From positions 2,852,001 to 2,916,000 of the forward strand of contig JAWKZW010000001.1 of the NCBI GenBank assembly GCA_041395725.1: DNA of 64,000 nucleotides, read 5' to 3'. How positions within the stretch are numbered: position 1 is the stretch's first letter; every line of letters begins with the position of its first letter. A model generated the notes under the pieces. The model saw only the letters and a list, made by a program, of their open reading frames with translations. It ran no database searches and was not told the origin of the DNA. This stretch comes from Gammaproteobacteria bacterium (GTDB lineage: Bacteria > Pseudomonadota > Gammaproteobacteria > Pseudomonadales > Pseudohongiellaceae). A program made the position numbers and the translations under genes. Below are positions 53,631 through 62,038 of the stretch, piece after piece.

Positions 53631-53902
53631 CAGGAGCGCTCCTGGCCGGTGGCGTTATCGCTGTATTCAAAGAAGCGCAGTACGGCGATGACACTGATGA
53701 AATTGATCAGTGCATAGACCAGGGCGATGTCGATGAAATCGAAGCGCCCGGCTACCAGGCCGAACACGGCAATCAGCAGCACCGTCTTGGTGCCGAAGGT
53801 ATTGATGGCCAGAATACGGTCGTAGAGCGTGGGGCCAAGCAGCGCCCGGGTCAACGCCAGGACCATCACGACCAGGATTGCGGTGGTAACAGCGAAATAC
53901 AT
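53630..53902 (-). CDS. mrpF: Mrp antiporter subunit F
   Basis: 90 residues with three helices; TRALLGPTLYDRILAINTFG is the conserved centre of MrpF/PhaF. It overlaps mrpE by one base and mrpG by one base. The size is normal for the family. Confidence 0.92.
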   Translation of the reverse strand: MYFAVTTAILVVMVLALTRALLGPTLYDRILAINTFGTKTVLLIAVFGLVAGRFDFIDIALVYALINFISVIAVLRFFEYSDNATGQERS

Positions 53903-54375
53903 CAGTTCTCGAGTCTCCTTACCAGGCGGTCCATCTCGCCAGCCTCGAGCCCCTCCCGCGACGATCGTGTCAGCGCATGGACGGTGAATTCATCACCTTC
54001 GACCTCTATGGTAACTGTACCGGGCGTCATAGTGATTGAATTGGCATACAGCACCTTGAACAGGTCGGTCTTCTGTGAAGCTTTTATTCGGATGATTCGG
54101 GGTTCGATTGCCGGGTTTCGCTGCCAGATACAGCGGATGACCTCGAGATTCGATTTGACAATTTCCTTCAGCAGCCAAAGCAGATAGAAAGGCAGGCCGG
54201 ATGAGAGTATGACGGTAGGATAGTATTCCCCGTCTACCCTGCTCATGATCCGGGTGATGACAATAACCAGCGCCACCGACAGTGCACCGAAGGTAAGGAG
54301 CAGAAAATCAAAGTGGCCGGAATTAATGATCCAGAATACAGCCAGAACCAACGCGAGCCATATTGAATTCTTCAT
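53902..54375 (-). CDS. mrpE: Mrp antiporter subunit E
   Basis: 157 residues. Two or three helices in the first 85 residues are followed by the conserved cytoplasmic segment VLYANSITMTPGTVTIEVEG and the VHALT strand of MrpE/PhaE. It is the first gene of the nine-gene operon (EFGB'CDD-small-D) that reads leftward to 46887. The promoter should be in 54376-54548. Confidence 0.92.
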   Translation of the reverse strand: MKNSIWLALVLAVFWIINSGHFDFLLLTFGALSVALVIVITRIMSRVDGEYYPTVILSSGLPFYLLWLLKEIVKSNLEVIRCIWQRNPAIEPRIIRIKASQKTDLFKVLYANSITMTPGTVTIEVEGDEFTVHALTRSSREGLEAGEMDRLVRRLEN

Positions 54376-54548
54376 CTTCCTCGGGTTCCCGCTTCTTATT
54401 TATAAGTTCAGATTGATTACCGAACGATCATCGACAGACACAAGGCGACCGGTTAACTAGAACTTATATCCCCTGAACCGATTTGTCCAGCCTCGCAGGG
54501 TCCGATGACCGGGGCGACTTCTACCGGTTGTACGGGAACTCGAAAATT

Positions 54549-54578
54549 CAGGCAACCTTGATTAATCAGGATTGCCTG
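54549..54578 (-). terminator. Hairpin downstream of the 54679 GNAT gene
   Basis: CAGGCAACCTTGATTAATCA joined to GGATTGCCTG folds as CAGGCAA/TTGCCTG with an inner TGATTAATCA palindrome. On the minus strand it is followed by AATTTTC. It would separate the acetyltransferase transcript from the Mrp operon. The rest of the 300-base gap shows an AAAAGGGGACACTGTC segment (about 54632-54647) of the kind often found near decayed transposons, and nothing else. Confidence 0.5.
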
Positions 54579-54678
54579 ACGTGCTCTTGATTCACTAATT
54601 CACTGGGTAGGAACCAAAAAGAAAAGGGGACACTGTCTACCAATTCAGGACATGAGCCGATTTCATCAGGCCGGCTGA

Positions 54679-55212
54679 CTAGTCGAGAGGCAGTTCCGCT
54701 TTAAGCAGGGTGCCTTCATCTTCTATTCTGTATAGGCGAAAACCCAGCTCTTTGACAAAGTTCAACATTCGTCTGTTGCCGGCGACCACCTCCCCCTCCA
54801 TAACTTCATAGTGCTTCGCCCGGGCATCCAGTATCAGTAATTCCATCATGCGGTGGCCGACGCCTTGCCCCTGGTAGCGATCATCTACCACAATCGCGAA
54901 TTCGCAACGGTTCTGATTCTCCAGTTTGAAGTAGCGGGCAACGGCGATTTCCCGCTCTGAACCATCCGGTTCGGTAATCACCGCGATCAAGGCCATATGC
55001 TGACTGAGGTTGATATGGGTAAAATACCTGACCATGTCAGGAGTAAGATCCCGGGTGCCGGCGCAGAATCGATAGTAGCGGGACTGCTCGGACAAGCCAT
55101 GGACAAATTCCCACTCGATAAGTGCGTCTTCCGGCGTGATGGGGCGAAACACAACCAGGGTGCCGTCAGCTAACCGGTAGGTTTCTCTGAAATCTTTGTC
55201 GATCTGACTCAT
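54679..55212 (-). CDS. GNAT-family N-acetyltransferase
   Basis: 177 residues from ATG 55212. The acetyl-CoA-binding segment is VVDDRYQGQGVGHRMMELLI (R-Q-G-x-G), with the usual HYEVMEGEVVAGNRRMLNFV ending. The N-terminal YRLADGTLVVFRPITPEDA pattern resembles the acetyltransferase domain attached to Pat/acyl-CoA synthetase proteins, here free-standing; the target may be a protein lysine. The ribosome site GAGAGG belongs to the arm of the neighbouring repeat. Confidence 0.85.
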   Translation of the reverse strand: MSQIDKDFRETYRLADGTLVVFRPITPEDALIEWEFVHGLSEQSRYYRFCAGTRDLTPDMVRYFTHINLSQHMALIAVITEPDGSEREIAVARYFKLENQNRCEFAIVVDDRYQGQGVGHRMMELLILDARAKHYEVMEGEVVAGNRRMLNFVKELGFRLYRIEDEGTLLKAELPLD

Positions 55213-55215
55213 AAA

Positions 55216-55463
55216 GAGCCTCTCATAATTATCACAATGCTCTGCGGGAGTCTGTGGGGCGCAGATAAATGTCACTCCCTTGCCAAGCGCGACAACGACC
55301 CGGTGGCGCCTGACAGGCCTCGCCCGGAGGGGGCTTCAGACAAGCCCGCTGGCTTCGCTGTACTGCCCAGGCAGGCCGTGGCATTGCCGCCGGCAATGCG
55401 CTTTGCCAGAGGACTCACCTGAGGGGCAGCGCGTTGTGGTAATTAACCGGAGGCTCCATAATT
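55216..55463. repeat. MITE-like element with inverted ends (family copy C)
   Basis: Left arm 55216-55240 and right arm 55431-55463 are inverted copies (core GCATTGTGATAATTA and GCGTTGTGGTAATTAACC). The interior has the same ordered blocks as copy A (CCCTTGCCAAGCGCGACAAC, CTGGCTTCGCTGT, CCGGCGGCAATG-like segments). It lies directly upstream of the acetyltransferase gene, and its left end supplies that gene's Shine-Dalgarno. Confidence 0.75.
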
Positions 55464-55535
55464 CCACCAGTATTCACAGGCAGTCTTCACGCCACAATTC
55501 ACCAGCCCAGCTGGAAATGCAATAACATTCTATTC

Positions 55536-56459
55536 ATGACAACAGCGCTTATTACACACCCCGCCTGCTATCGTCACGAGATGGGGGAATTTCATCCCGA
55601 ATGCCCTTCCAGAGTGGGAGCCATCAGCGATGCGCTGATCGAAGCCGGGTTGTATGACCTGCTTGTTCAGCACAGGGCTCCCTGCGCGACCCGTGCCCAG
55701 CTTGAGCGTGTGCATGATGCAGACTATATCAATTTCATAGAGAAGCATGCGCCAAAAGAAGGGTACTGGCATCTGGATAACGAAACTGTCATGAACCCCT
55801 TTACCCTGGAAGCGGCGCGCCGGGCAGCGGGAGCGGTTACAAAAGGTGTCGATCTCGTGATGTCCGGTGCAGTTGAGAATGCATTCTGCAACGTCAGACC
55901 TCCTGGCCACCACGCGGAACGGGCAGAGGGTATGGGTTTCTGCTTTTTCAATAACATCGCCGTGGGTGCAGCCCATGCATTGTTGCAGAAAGGTATTCGC
56001 AAAGTACTCATCCTGGACTTCGACCTTCACCACGGGAATGGGACCGAGGATATCTTTCAGGACAATCAAGAGGTGGTAATCTGCTCAAGCTTCCAATACC
56101 CCAACTACCCGGATGAAAAATATGCCAAGGACAGCAGTCATATTGTCAACGTCACTCTACAAGCGGGAGAGGGCTCAGTTGAGTTCCGCGACAGGATCGC
56201 TGAGCACTGGTTCCCGGCCATAAACGCCGAGAAGCCGGATTTCTTCCTTGTTTCTGCCGGCTTTGATGGTCACGGGGATGATCCGCTTTCGGAGTTGAAT
56301 CTCACCGTGGATGACTTTTACTGGCTTACGCAACAGTTGATGGAACTGGCAGAAAAACATGCCTCGGGGCGTATCGTGTCCTCTCTGGAGGGTGGTTATG
56401 ACCTTTCTGCTCTTGGGCGCAGCGCTGCAGCACATATACGTGCGCTCATGAGTCTTTAA
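55536..56459 (+). CDS. Histone-deacetylase-fold (HDAC/acetylpolyamine amidohydrolase) protein
   Basis: 307 residues, complete HDAC-type domain. CNVRPPGHHAERAEGMGFCF holds the tandem active-site His; LILDFDLHHGNGTEDIF the zinc ligands Asp and His; VSAGFDGHGDDPL the third ligand Asp; SLEGGYD the C-terminal GGY. Bacterial members deacetylate polyamines, lysine or small molecules. Neighbouring GNAT 54679 is transcribed away, so a functional link is only a thought. Confidence 0.92.
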   Translation: MTTALITHPACYRHEMGEFHPECPSRVGAISDALIEAGLYDLLVQHRAPCATRAQLERVHDADYINFIEKHAPKEGYWHLDNETVMNPFTLEAARRAAGAVTKGVDLVMSGAVENAFCNVRPPGHHAERAEGMGFCFFNNIAVGAAHALLQKGIRKVLILDFDLHHGNGTEDIFQDNQEVVICSSFQYPNYPDEKYAKDSSHIVNVTLQAGEGSVEFRDRIAEHWFPAINAEKPDFFLVSAGFDGHGDDPLSELNLTVDDFYWLTQQLMELAEKHASGRIVSSLEGGYDLSALGRSAAAHIRALMSL

Positions 56460-56645
56460 AAGAATTGGGGGCAGAGGGGGCCGGCGGCAAATCCGGGCGT
56501 TATCAAGCCATTCTGAACGCGCAATCAGTGTGCGTTATGATGCGCGCTGATTTACTATCCGTTAAGGAACTTCCGATTAAGCAGGGGTTCTTAGCTTTTC
56601 GATTCCTTCACTGACCTGGCCCGACTCTTCACTGCTTCATACCTA

Positions 56646-57887
56646 ATGAATCAATCTCCCACATCCAGCTACGACGTTGTCATCCTCGGTGCAGGTGCTG
56701 CCGGTTTATTCTGTGCATCAACGGCAGCCAAACGGGGCCGGCGAGTTCTGGTATTAGAGAAAGCTAACAGGATTGGCAAAAAAACCCTGATGTCTGGTGG
56801 AGGCCGATGCAATTTCACCAATCAGTTTGTAGAGGCAGATAATTTTATTTCAGGCAACCCGCACTTTTGCAAATCAGCGTTGAGCACTTACAGTCAATGG
56901 GATTTCATTGGCATGGTGGAGCAGTACCGGATTGAGTACGAACAGCGCAAGCATGGCCAGTTGTTCTGTATTCACTCGGCTAAAGATATTGTGTCAATGT
57001 TGCAAGCGGAGTGTGAGCGGTTCGGCGTGGCAATCAGAACCCATTGTGAGGTTAAAGAAATCACCTGTGCCGAATCTGACTCTCTCCGCAATCGCTATCA
57101 GATTGAAATAGCACAGGGCGCAGGTGAGCAGAAAAGCGTACAAAAGCTATGCTGCCAGTCGCTGGTGATTGCGACTGGCGGGCTGTCTGTGCCGACGCTG
57201 GGTGGCAGTGGCATCGGCTATGAGATAGCCAGGCAATTCAACCTCGAAGTGACCGAGCGACGCAGCGGGCTGGTTCCTTTTGTGTTTACTGATGCCATGA
57301 AACCCCTGTGCGAGCGCCTGTCTGGCTCTTCCCTCGAAGTAGAGATTCGCTGTAACGGTCGAACCTTTACTGAACAGCTGCTCTTCACCCATCGAGGAAT
57401 GAGCGGCCCGGCAGTACTGCAGATTTCCAGTTACTGGCGCGAGGGTGATGCAGTGGAAATAAATCTTTTACCTGCTTTCGATGCCACTGCATGGTTGTTA
57501 CAAGCCAAGCGGGACAAGGTCAAAACCCGGCTCAAAACCTTTCTTAATCAAAAATTCACAAAATCGCTGGCTGTTGAGTTGCAGAGCCTGTGGTGGCCCC
57601 AGTTGGCAGAAATACCCTTGCTGGAATTTTCTGATAAACGACTGCGGTCAATCGGGCAGAAAATTAACCGCTGGCTGGTAACACCGTCCGGGACGGAAGG
57701 CTATCGAACAGCCGAGGTTACTCTTGGGGGAGTGGATACAAACGGCATCAGCTCCAAGACTATGGAGGCAAAAAATCAAACCGGCCTGTATTTTATCGGC
57801 GAGGTTCTGGACGTCAGTGGACACCTGGGCGGGTTCAATTTCCAATGGGCCTGGTCGTCTGCCTATGTGGCCGGACAAGTTGTATAA
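56646..57887 (+). CDS. YhiN/HI0933-family FAD-dependent oxidoreductase
   Basis: 413 residues, the standard length. VVILGAGAAGLFCASTAAKR is the FAD Rossmann motif, TLMSGGGRCNFTN the family signature, and GLYFIGEVLDVSGHLGGFNF plus the WAWSSAYVAGQ end are typical of YhiN. The reaction is unknown although the family is widespread. The weak repeat copy F (about 56575-56595) lies just upstream. It seems monocistronic. Confidence 0.9.
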   Translation: MNQSPTSSYDVVILGAGAAGLFCASTAAKRGRRVLVLEKANRIGKKTLMSGGGRCNFTNQFVEADNFISGNPHFCKSALSTYSQWDFIGMVEQYRIEYEQRKHGQLFCIHSAKDIVSMLQAECERFGVAIRTHCEVKEITCAESDSLRNRYQIEIAQGAGEQKSVQKLCCQSLVIATGGLSVPTLGGSGIGYEIARQFNLEVTERRSGLVPFVFTDAMKPLCERLSGSSLEVEIRCNGRTFTEQLLFTHRGMSGPAVLQISSYWREGDAVEINLLPAFDATAWLLQAKRDKVKTRLKTFLNQKFTKSLAVELQSLWWPQLAEIPLLEFSDKRLRSIGQKINRWLVTPSGTEGYRTAEVTLGGVDTNGISSKTMEAKNQTGLYFIGEVLDVSGHLGGFNFQWAWSSAYVAGQVV

Positions 57888-58124
57888 ATTACGGCACGGC
57901 CATTTATTGCTGGTTGCAAAACTGGACAACTCCGTGGTTCGGAGATAGCCTTAATGCCTCCCATAAATCCCACGCACCCTGACCCGGGCAACGGGTATTA
58001 AAGCGGCCGCTTAGCTCAGGCTTGAGTAGAGATTCTCCGCCCGCTGAGTCAGCGAGGGAGAAGTGCCAGCCTCAATCGGGTTGACTGACTCTAGAAAAAC
58101 AATAATCAGAACAGGAAATTCCCC

Positions 58125-59171
58125 ATGAAATTTCGCCCCTTGTCCTGCCTGCTGCTGGTCCTGGCCGGCTCACTGACGATCCCTGCTGTGGCCCAGAATT
58201 CACGGGATTTCGGCGCCGAGATAGAAGCCGCGATCCGCGCCGCCAAGAGTGCCGCGGGCACCGAGTTTCTGGGTACCCTGAACACGATATGCCTGCTGCC
58301 CGCCAGCGGCGGCGAAAACACCAGCAACAATCTGCCCTCCTACGTCAGGGATCCCTCGTTGATACCGCCACGGGAAAACTGGTACGCCGAACCGGCAAAA
58401 GTCTTCGACAACCTGTACTTTGTCGGTGGCAAAGTGCACTCGGCATGGGCGCTCACCACCAGCGAAGGCATAATCATTATCGATACCATCTATCCCTACA
58501 ATTCACGGGAGTTGATCATAGGCGGACTGGAAAAGCTGGGGCTGGATCCGGAAGACATCCGTTATGTCATCATCTCCCATGCCCATGGCGATCACATCGG
58601 TGGTGCGCAAATGCTGCAGGAACGCTTCAATGCCCAGGTGGTCATGGGCTCGGCCGACTGGGAACTCTTGGAAAGATACCCGAACCGCTACGCCACCATG
58701 TCTCCCACCCGAAGGGACGGGCGCGGCATCGTCGCTTACGACGGCATGGATATCACGCTCGGCGATACAACAGTCACGCTATGGGAAACACCGGGGCACA
58801 CACGCGGGACCCTGTCATACACGTTCACGGTGTTCGACAACGGCGAACCGGTCACGGTAGCCTACTCAGGCGGCACCGCGTTCAACTTCGTCAACAATAC
58901 GCCGGACCCTGGGATCCAGAACTTCCAGACCTACATCGATTCACAGCGCCATATCGCCGCGCAGGCGGCCGCAGTCAACGCCTCGGTTATTCTTTCCAAC
59001 CATTCGGTGTTCGATAGCGCAACCAGCCGCAATCGTATGCTGGCGGGGCGCGGTGACGGGCCACATCCTTATGTACTGGGTGAAGAGTGGGTACAGCGCT
59101 ATTTCCAGGTCATGGAAGGCTGCGCCAGGGCTGCACAGCTCAGGCTGGAACAACAGGCGGCGGGGCAGTGA
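58125..59171 (+). CDS. Exported metallo-beta-lactamase-fold hydrolase
   Basis: 348 residues with a signal peptide (cleavage near VAQN, residue 25). The MBL metal site is ISHAHGDHIGGAQML (HxHxDH, about residue 150), with a later GxHT motif ETPGHTRGTLSY (about 223) and NHSVFD (about 288) for the last His. This arrangement resembles class B3-type and related periplasmic enzymes; antibiotic hydrolysis cannot be asserted. AGGAA precedes the ATG. It ends 49 bases before the molybdopterin oxidoreductase. Confidence 0.87.
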   Translation: MKFRPLSCLLLVLAGSLTIPAVAQNSRDFGAEIEAAIRAAKSAAGTEFLGTLNTICLLPASGGENTSNNLPSYVRDPSLIPPRENWYAEPAKVFDNLYFVGGKVHSAWALTTSEGIIIIDTIYPYNSRELIIGGLEKLGLDPEDIRYVIISHAHGDHIGGAQMLQERFNAQVVMGSADWELLERYPNRYATMSPTRRDGRGIVAYDGMDITLGDTTVTLWETPGHTRGTLSYTFTVFDNGEPVTVAYSGGTAFNFVNNTPDPGIQNFQTYIDSQRHIAAQAAAVNASVILSNHSVFDSATSRNRMLAGRGDGPHPYVLGEEWVQRYFQVMEGCARAAQLRLEQQAAGQ

Positions 59172-59220
59172 CTCCTGGCCGGAATATTCAAACTCTGCAT
59201 TGATTTCGAAGCATCTGGTC

Positions 59221-61278
59221 ATGACATCACATACCGTTTTTGGCGCCTGCCCACACGACTGTCCTGATACCTGTTCCTTTGTGACCACCGTGCAGGACGG
59301 GGTGGCAACAAAGGTCCAGGGCAATCCGGCCCACGCCCATACCAACGGCGGCCTGTGCACCAAGGTGTCCCGTTATACGGAACGGGTCTATCACCCGGAG
59401 CGCCTGTTGCATCCGTTGCGGCGTATCGGCCCCAAGGGTTCAGGCCGGTTCGAGAAAGTCGGCTGGGACGATGTAATCAGTGAGATAGCCGGCCGCCTCC
59501 AGGCCATCGTCGCCAGCAACGGCCCGCAGGCTGTGGTCCCTTATTCTTATGCCGGCACCATGGGCCTGGTTCAGGGGGAGTCCATGGCCAGTCGCTTCTT
59601 CAACCGGCTGGGTGCCTCCCTGCTGGACCGTACTATCTGCGCCACCGCCGGCGGCGATGGCCTGGTCTACACCCTGGGCGCCAAAGTCGGCATGCAGGTG
59701 CAGTTCTATGCCGAGTCCAGGGTCATCCTGCTTTGGGGCAGCAACTCCATCGCCAGTAACCTGCATTTCTGGCGTTATGCCCAGCAGGCCAAACGTAACG
59801 GTGCCAAACTGATCTGCATCGACCCGCGCCGGACTGAAACCGCCGACAAGTGTGACGAGCACATCGCCATCATGCCTGGCACCGACGGTGCCCTGGCGCT
59901 GGCGATCATGCACGAACTGATTACCCACGACTGGCTGGATCACGATTATATCAGCCGTTACACCGTGGGCTACGACAAGCTGGCGCGCCGGGCGCTGGAA
60001 TGGCCACCGGAGCGTGCCGCGACAGTTTGCGGCATCAATCCCGAACAGGTTCGATCCCTGGCAAAGGACTACGGTGTCACTGCCAGACAGGGCGAACCCG
60101 TGGCTATCCGATTGAATTACGGCATGCAAAGAGTCCGCGGCGGCGGCAACGCGACGCGACTGGTGGCCTGCCTGCCAGCACTGACGGGTGCCTGGCGGCA
60201 GCGTGCCGGCGGCCTGTTGTTGTCCAGTTCCGGCACCTTCCCGGTCCGCAGTGCCGCGCTGGAAATGCCCGAACTACGCCGCGATCCCGCCCCCCGCACC
60301 ATCAATATGAGCACCATCGGCGATGACCTGCTGCGTCCCGCCAGCCCGGAATTCGGCCCCGCGATCCAGGCGCTGATCGTGTATAACAGCAATCCCGTGG
60401 CCGTCGCGCCGCAGTCCGGCAGGGTGGTTGAAGGTTTCGCCCGCGACGACCTGTTTACCGTGGTGCTGGAGCAGTTCCAGACCGACACTGCCGACTACGC
60501 CGATTACGTGCTGCCCGCTACCACCCAACTGGAGCACTGGGATATCCATCGCGCCTACGGCCACACCGACGTTCTGTTGAACCGCCCGGCCATCGCGCCA
60601 CTGGGCGACTGCAAACCCAACACCCAGATATTCCGGGAACTGGCCGCCGCCATGGGTTTTACGGAGCCGTGTTTCAGCGACAGCGACGAGCAGCTGGCCC
60701 GCACCGCCTACGGCGACCTGGTAAGTTTCGACACGCTGCTGAACAAGGGCTACACGGAGCTGCCGATTCCTGATGCACCCTTCGCCGCAGGTGGCTTTCC
60801 CACTCCGTCGGGTAAGTGTGAGTTCTTCAGTCAGCAACTGGAGGACGAAGGCGGGGAGGGGCTGCCGGATTACCTGCCCAATTACGAACGCCCGGGCAGC
60901 TCCGCCAGTTATCCCCTGGCGATGATCTCGCCACCGGCACGCAACTTCCTCAACTCCACCTTCGTCAACGTCATCAGTCTGCGGGATATCGAGCGGGAAC
61001 CGCTGCTGGAGATGCACGCACAGGATGCCGCGGCGCGCGGACTGAACGATGGCGAACTGGTGCGGGTATTCAATGACCGTGGTGACTACCATTGCCGGTT
61101 GGAAATCTCGCCGCGTGCCCGCCCAGGTGTGGTCAATGGCCTGGGCATCTGGTGGCGCAAAATGAACGCCGACGGCCGCAACGTCAACGAGCTGACCAGT
61201 CAGCGCCTGACCGATCTGGGTCGTGCCCCGACTTTCTATGACTGCCTGGTGGAAGTGGAGAGCCTGAGGTCTGATTGA
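59221..61278 (+). CDS. Molybdopterin-dependent oxidoreductase (DMSO-reductase family)
   Basis: 685 residues from ATG 59221. The N-terminal CPHDCPDTC and GLCTK supply the four Cys of a 4Fe-4S cluster (about residues 10-45); domains for bis-MGD follow (ICATAGGDGLVY, LLWGSNSIASNLH, CIDPRRTETADKCDEHIAI), and the C-terminal dinucleotide-binding barrel (about 570-685) is present. There is no Tat signal, so it is cytoplasmic. Substrate unknown; neighbours give no Mo-specific partner. The longer frame to 59053 overlaps the MBL gene and is unlikely. Confidence 0.9.
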   Translation: MTSHTVFGACPHDCPDTCSFVTTVQDGVATKVQGNPAHAHTNGGLCTKVSRYTERVYHPERLLHPLRRIGPKGSGRFEKVGWDDVISEIAGRLQAIVASNGPQAVVPYSYAGTMGLVQGESMASRFFNRLGASLLDRTICATAGGDGLVYTLGAKVGMQVQFYAESRVILLWGSNSIASNLHFWRYAQQAKRNGAKLICIDPRRTETADKCDEHIAIMPGTDGALALAIMHELITHDWLDHDYISRYTVGYDKLARRALEWPPERAATVCGINPEQVRSLAKDYGVTARQGEPVAIRLNYGMQRVRGGGNATRLVACLPALTGAWRQRAGGLLLSSSGTFPVRSAALEMPELRRDPAPRTINMSTIGDDLLRPASPEFGPAIQALIVYNSNPVAVAPQSGRVVEGFARDDLFTVVLEQFQTDTADYADYVLPATTQLEHWDIHRAYGHTDVLLNRPAIAPLGDCKPNTQIFRELAAAMGFTEPCFSDSDEQLARTAYGDLVSFDTLLNKGYTELPIPDAPFAAGGFPTPSGKCEFFSQQLEDEGGEGLPDYLPNYERPGSSASYPLAMISPPARNFLNSTFVNVISLRDIEREPLLEMHAQDAAARGLNDGELVRVFNDRGDYHCRLEISPRARPGVVNGLGIWWRKMNADGRNVNELTSQRLTDLGRAPTFYDCLVEVESLRSD

Positions 61279-61361
61279 ATGGGAGCCTAGTAGGGGACAC
61301 TGATAGTTTAATAGCTTAAGAAATTTGCTCGTTGTATTCGCGTCGAATCGTCATCTTCGAG

Positions 61362-61460
61362 TCATTGGATTTAATGGCGAGGCTGGCTGCTCTGGTTACG
61401 AAACCAAGAGTCAATCTGACCCGCTTCCATGGGGTGTTCGCCCCTAACAGCAAACACCGG
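61362..61460 (+). mobile_element. Remnant of an IS91-type transposase
   Basis: The frame SLDLMARLAALVTKPRVNLT followed by RFHGVFAPNSKHR matches the conserved end of the Y2-type transposases of IS91-like elements (…RLAALVPRPRVNLTR.HGVFAPN…). Both sides are degenerate and no ends of an element are visible. It confirms past insertion activity next to the decayed symporter gene. The rest of the 61279-61569 interval holds no gene; AGGGGACACTGATAG at about 61293-61307 recalls a segment at 54636. Confidence 0.65.
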
Positions 61461-61569
61461 CTTATTCAGGTGTTCGACATCCTTACCTGCGAGCGATGGC
61501 CTGATTGCTGATGGAAAGCGGCTGATTTCTCAGAGGCTCTGACTGATTTTGCGTTAATTGGATCTCTCG

Positions 61570-62038
61570 GTGAGCCACCTGCTCACCAATCTGGACAGCA
61601 GCCTACTTTGGAGATACCTTGTGCCCTACGTTTAAGCCGTTGGTATCGCACAATCTGGTCGTGTCCTTGCTGAACAATCCGGATGAATCCCGCTAGGTGC
61701 TCACTGCACGATTGGCAGTGGTGTGTTTTGGGATCATTGCCTATGTACTTGCGCTCAATGCGGACAGTGTCTACAACCTGGACGTTGAAGCATCCGCCTT
61801 TGGCTCAGCCGGTATTCTTACCTGCTGCGCCATGGGGCTGGCAATAAAGCGCGGCGGTCCTTATTCTGCAGGATCTTACATGCTCGTAGGCATGGAGAGT
61901 TATGGGATATTGGCGTACCTGATAAATTACGAGTACGCGCATCTGATGTCACACGTAAGTGCCCTTGCAACCTACAGTGTCATAATGTGGATAGAAGCTC
62001 CCTTTAAAGACTCTTCCGAAGCGCTGCCTGTGAATTAG
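61570..62038 (+). pseudogene. Decayed Na+/solute symporter (SSS) gene, 3' part
   Basis: Pieces of the C-terminal half of an SSS transporter can be read in order: SHLLTNLDSSLL (one frame), YFGDTL…FKPLVSHN (another), then an in-frame TAG at 61694-61696, then 113 residues with RLAVVCFGIIAYVLALNADS and EASAFGSAGILTCCAMGLA, two or three helices and the natural stop. Frameshift, stop and missing N-terminus make it non-functional. It directly follows transposase remains, which may have caused the truncation. Confidence 0.6.
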
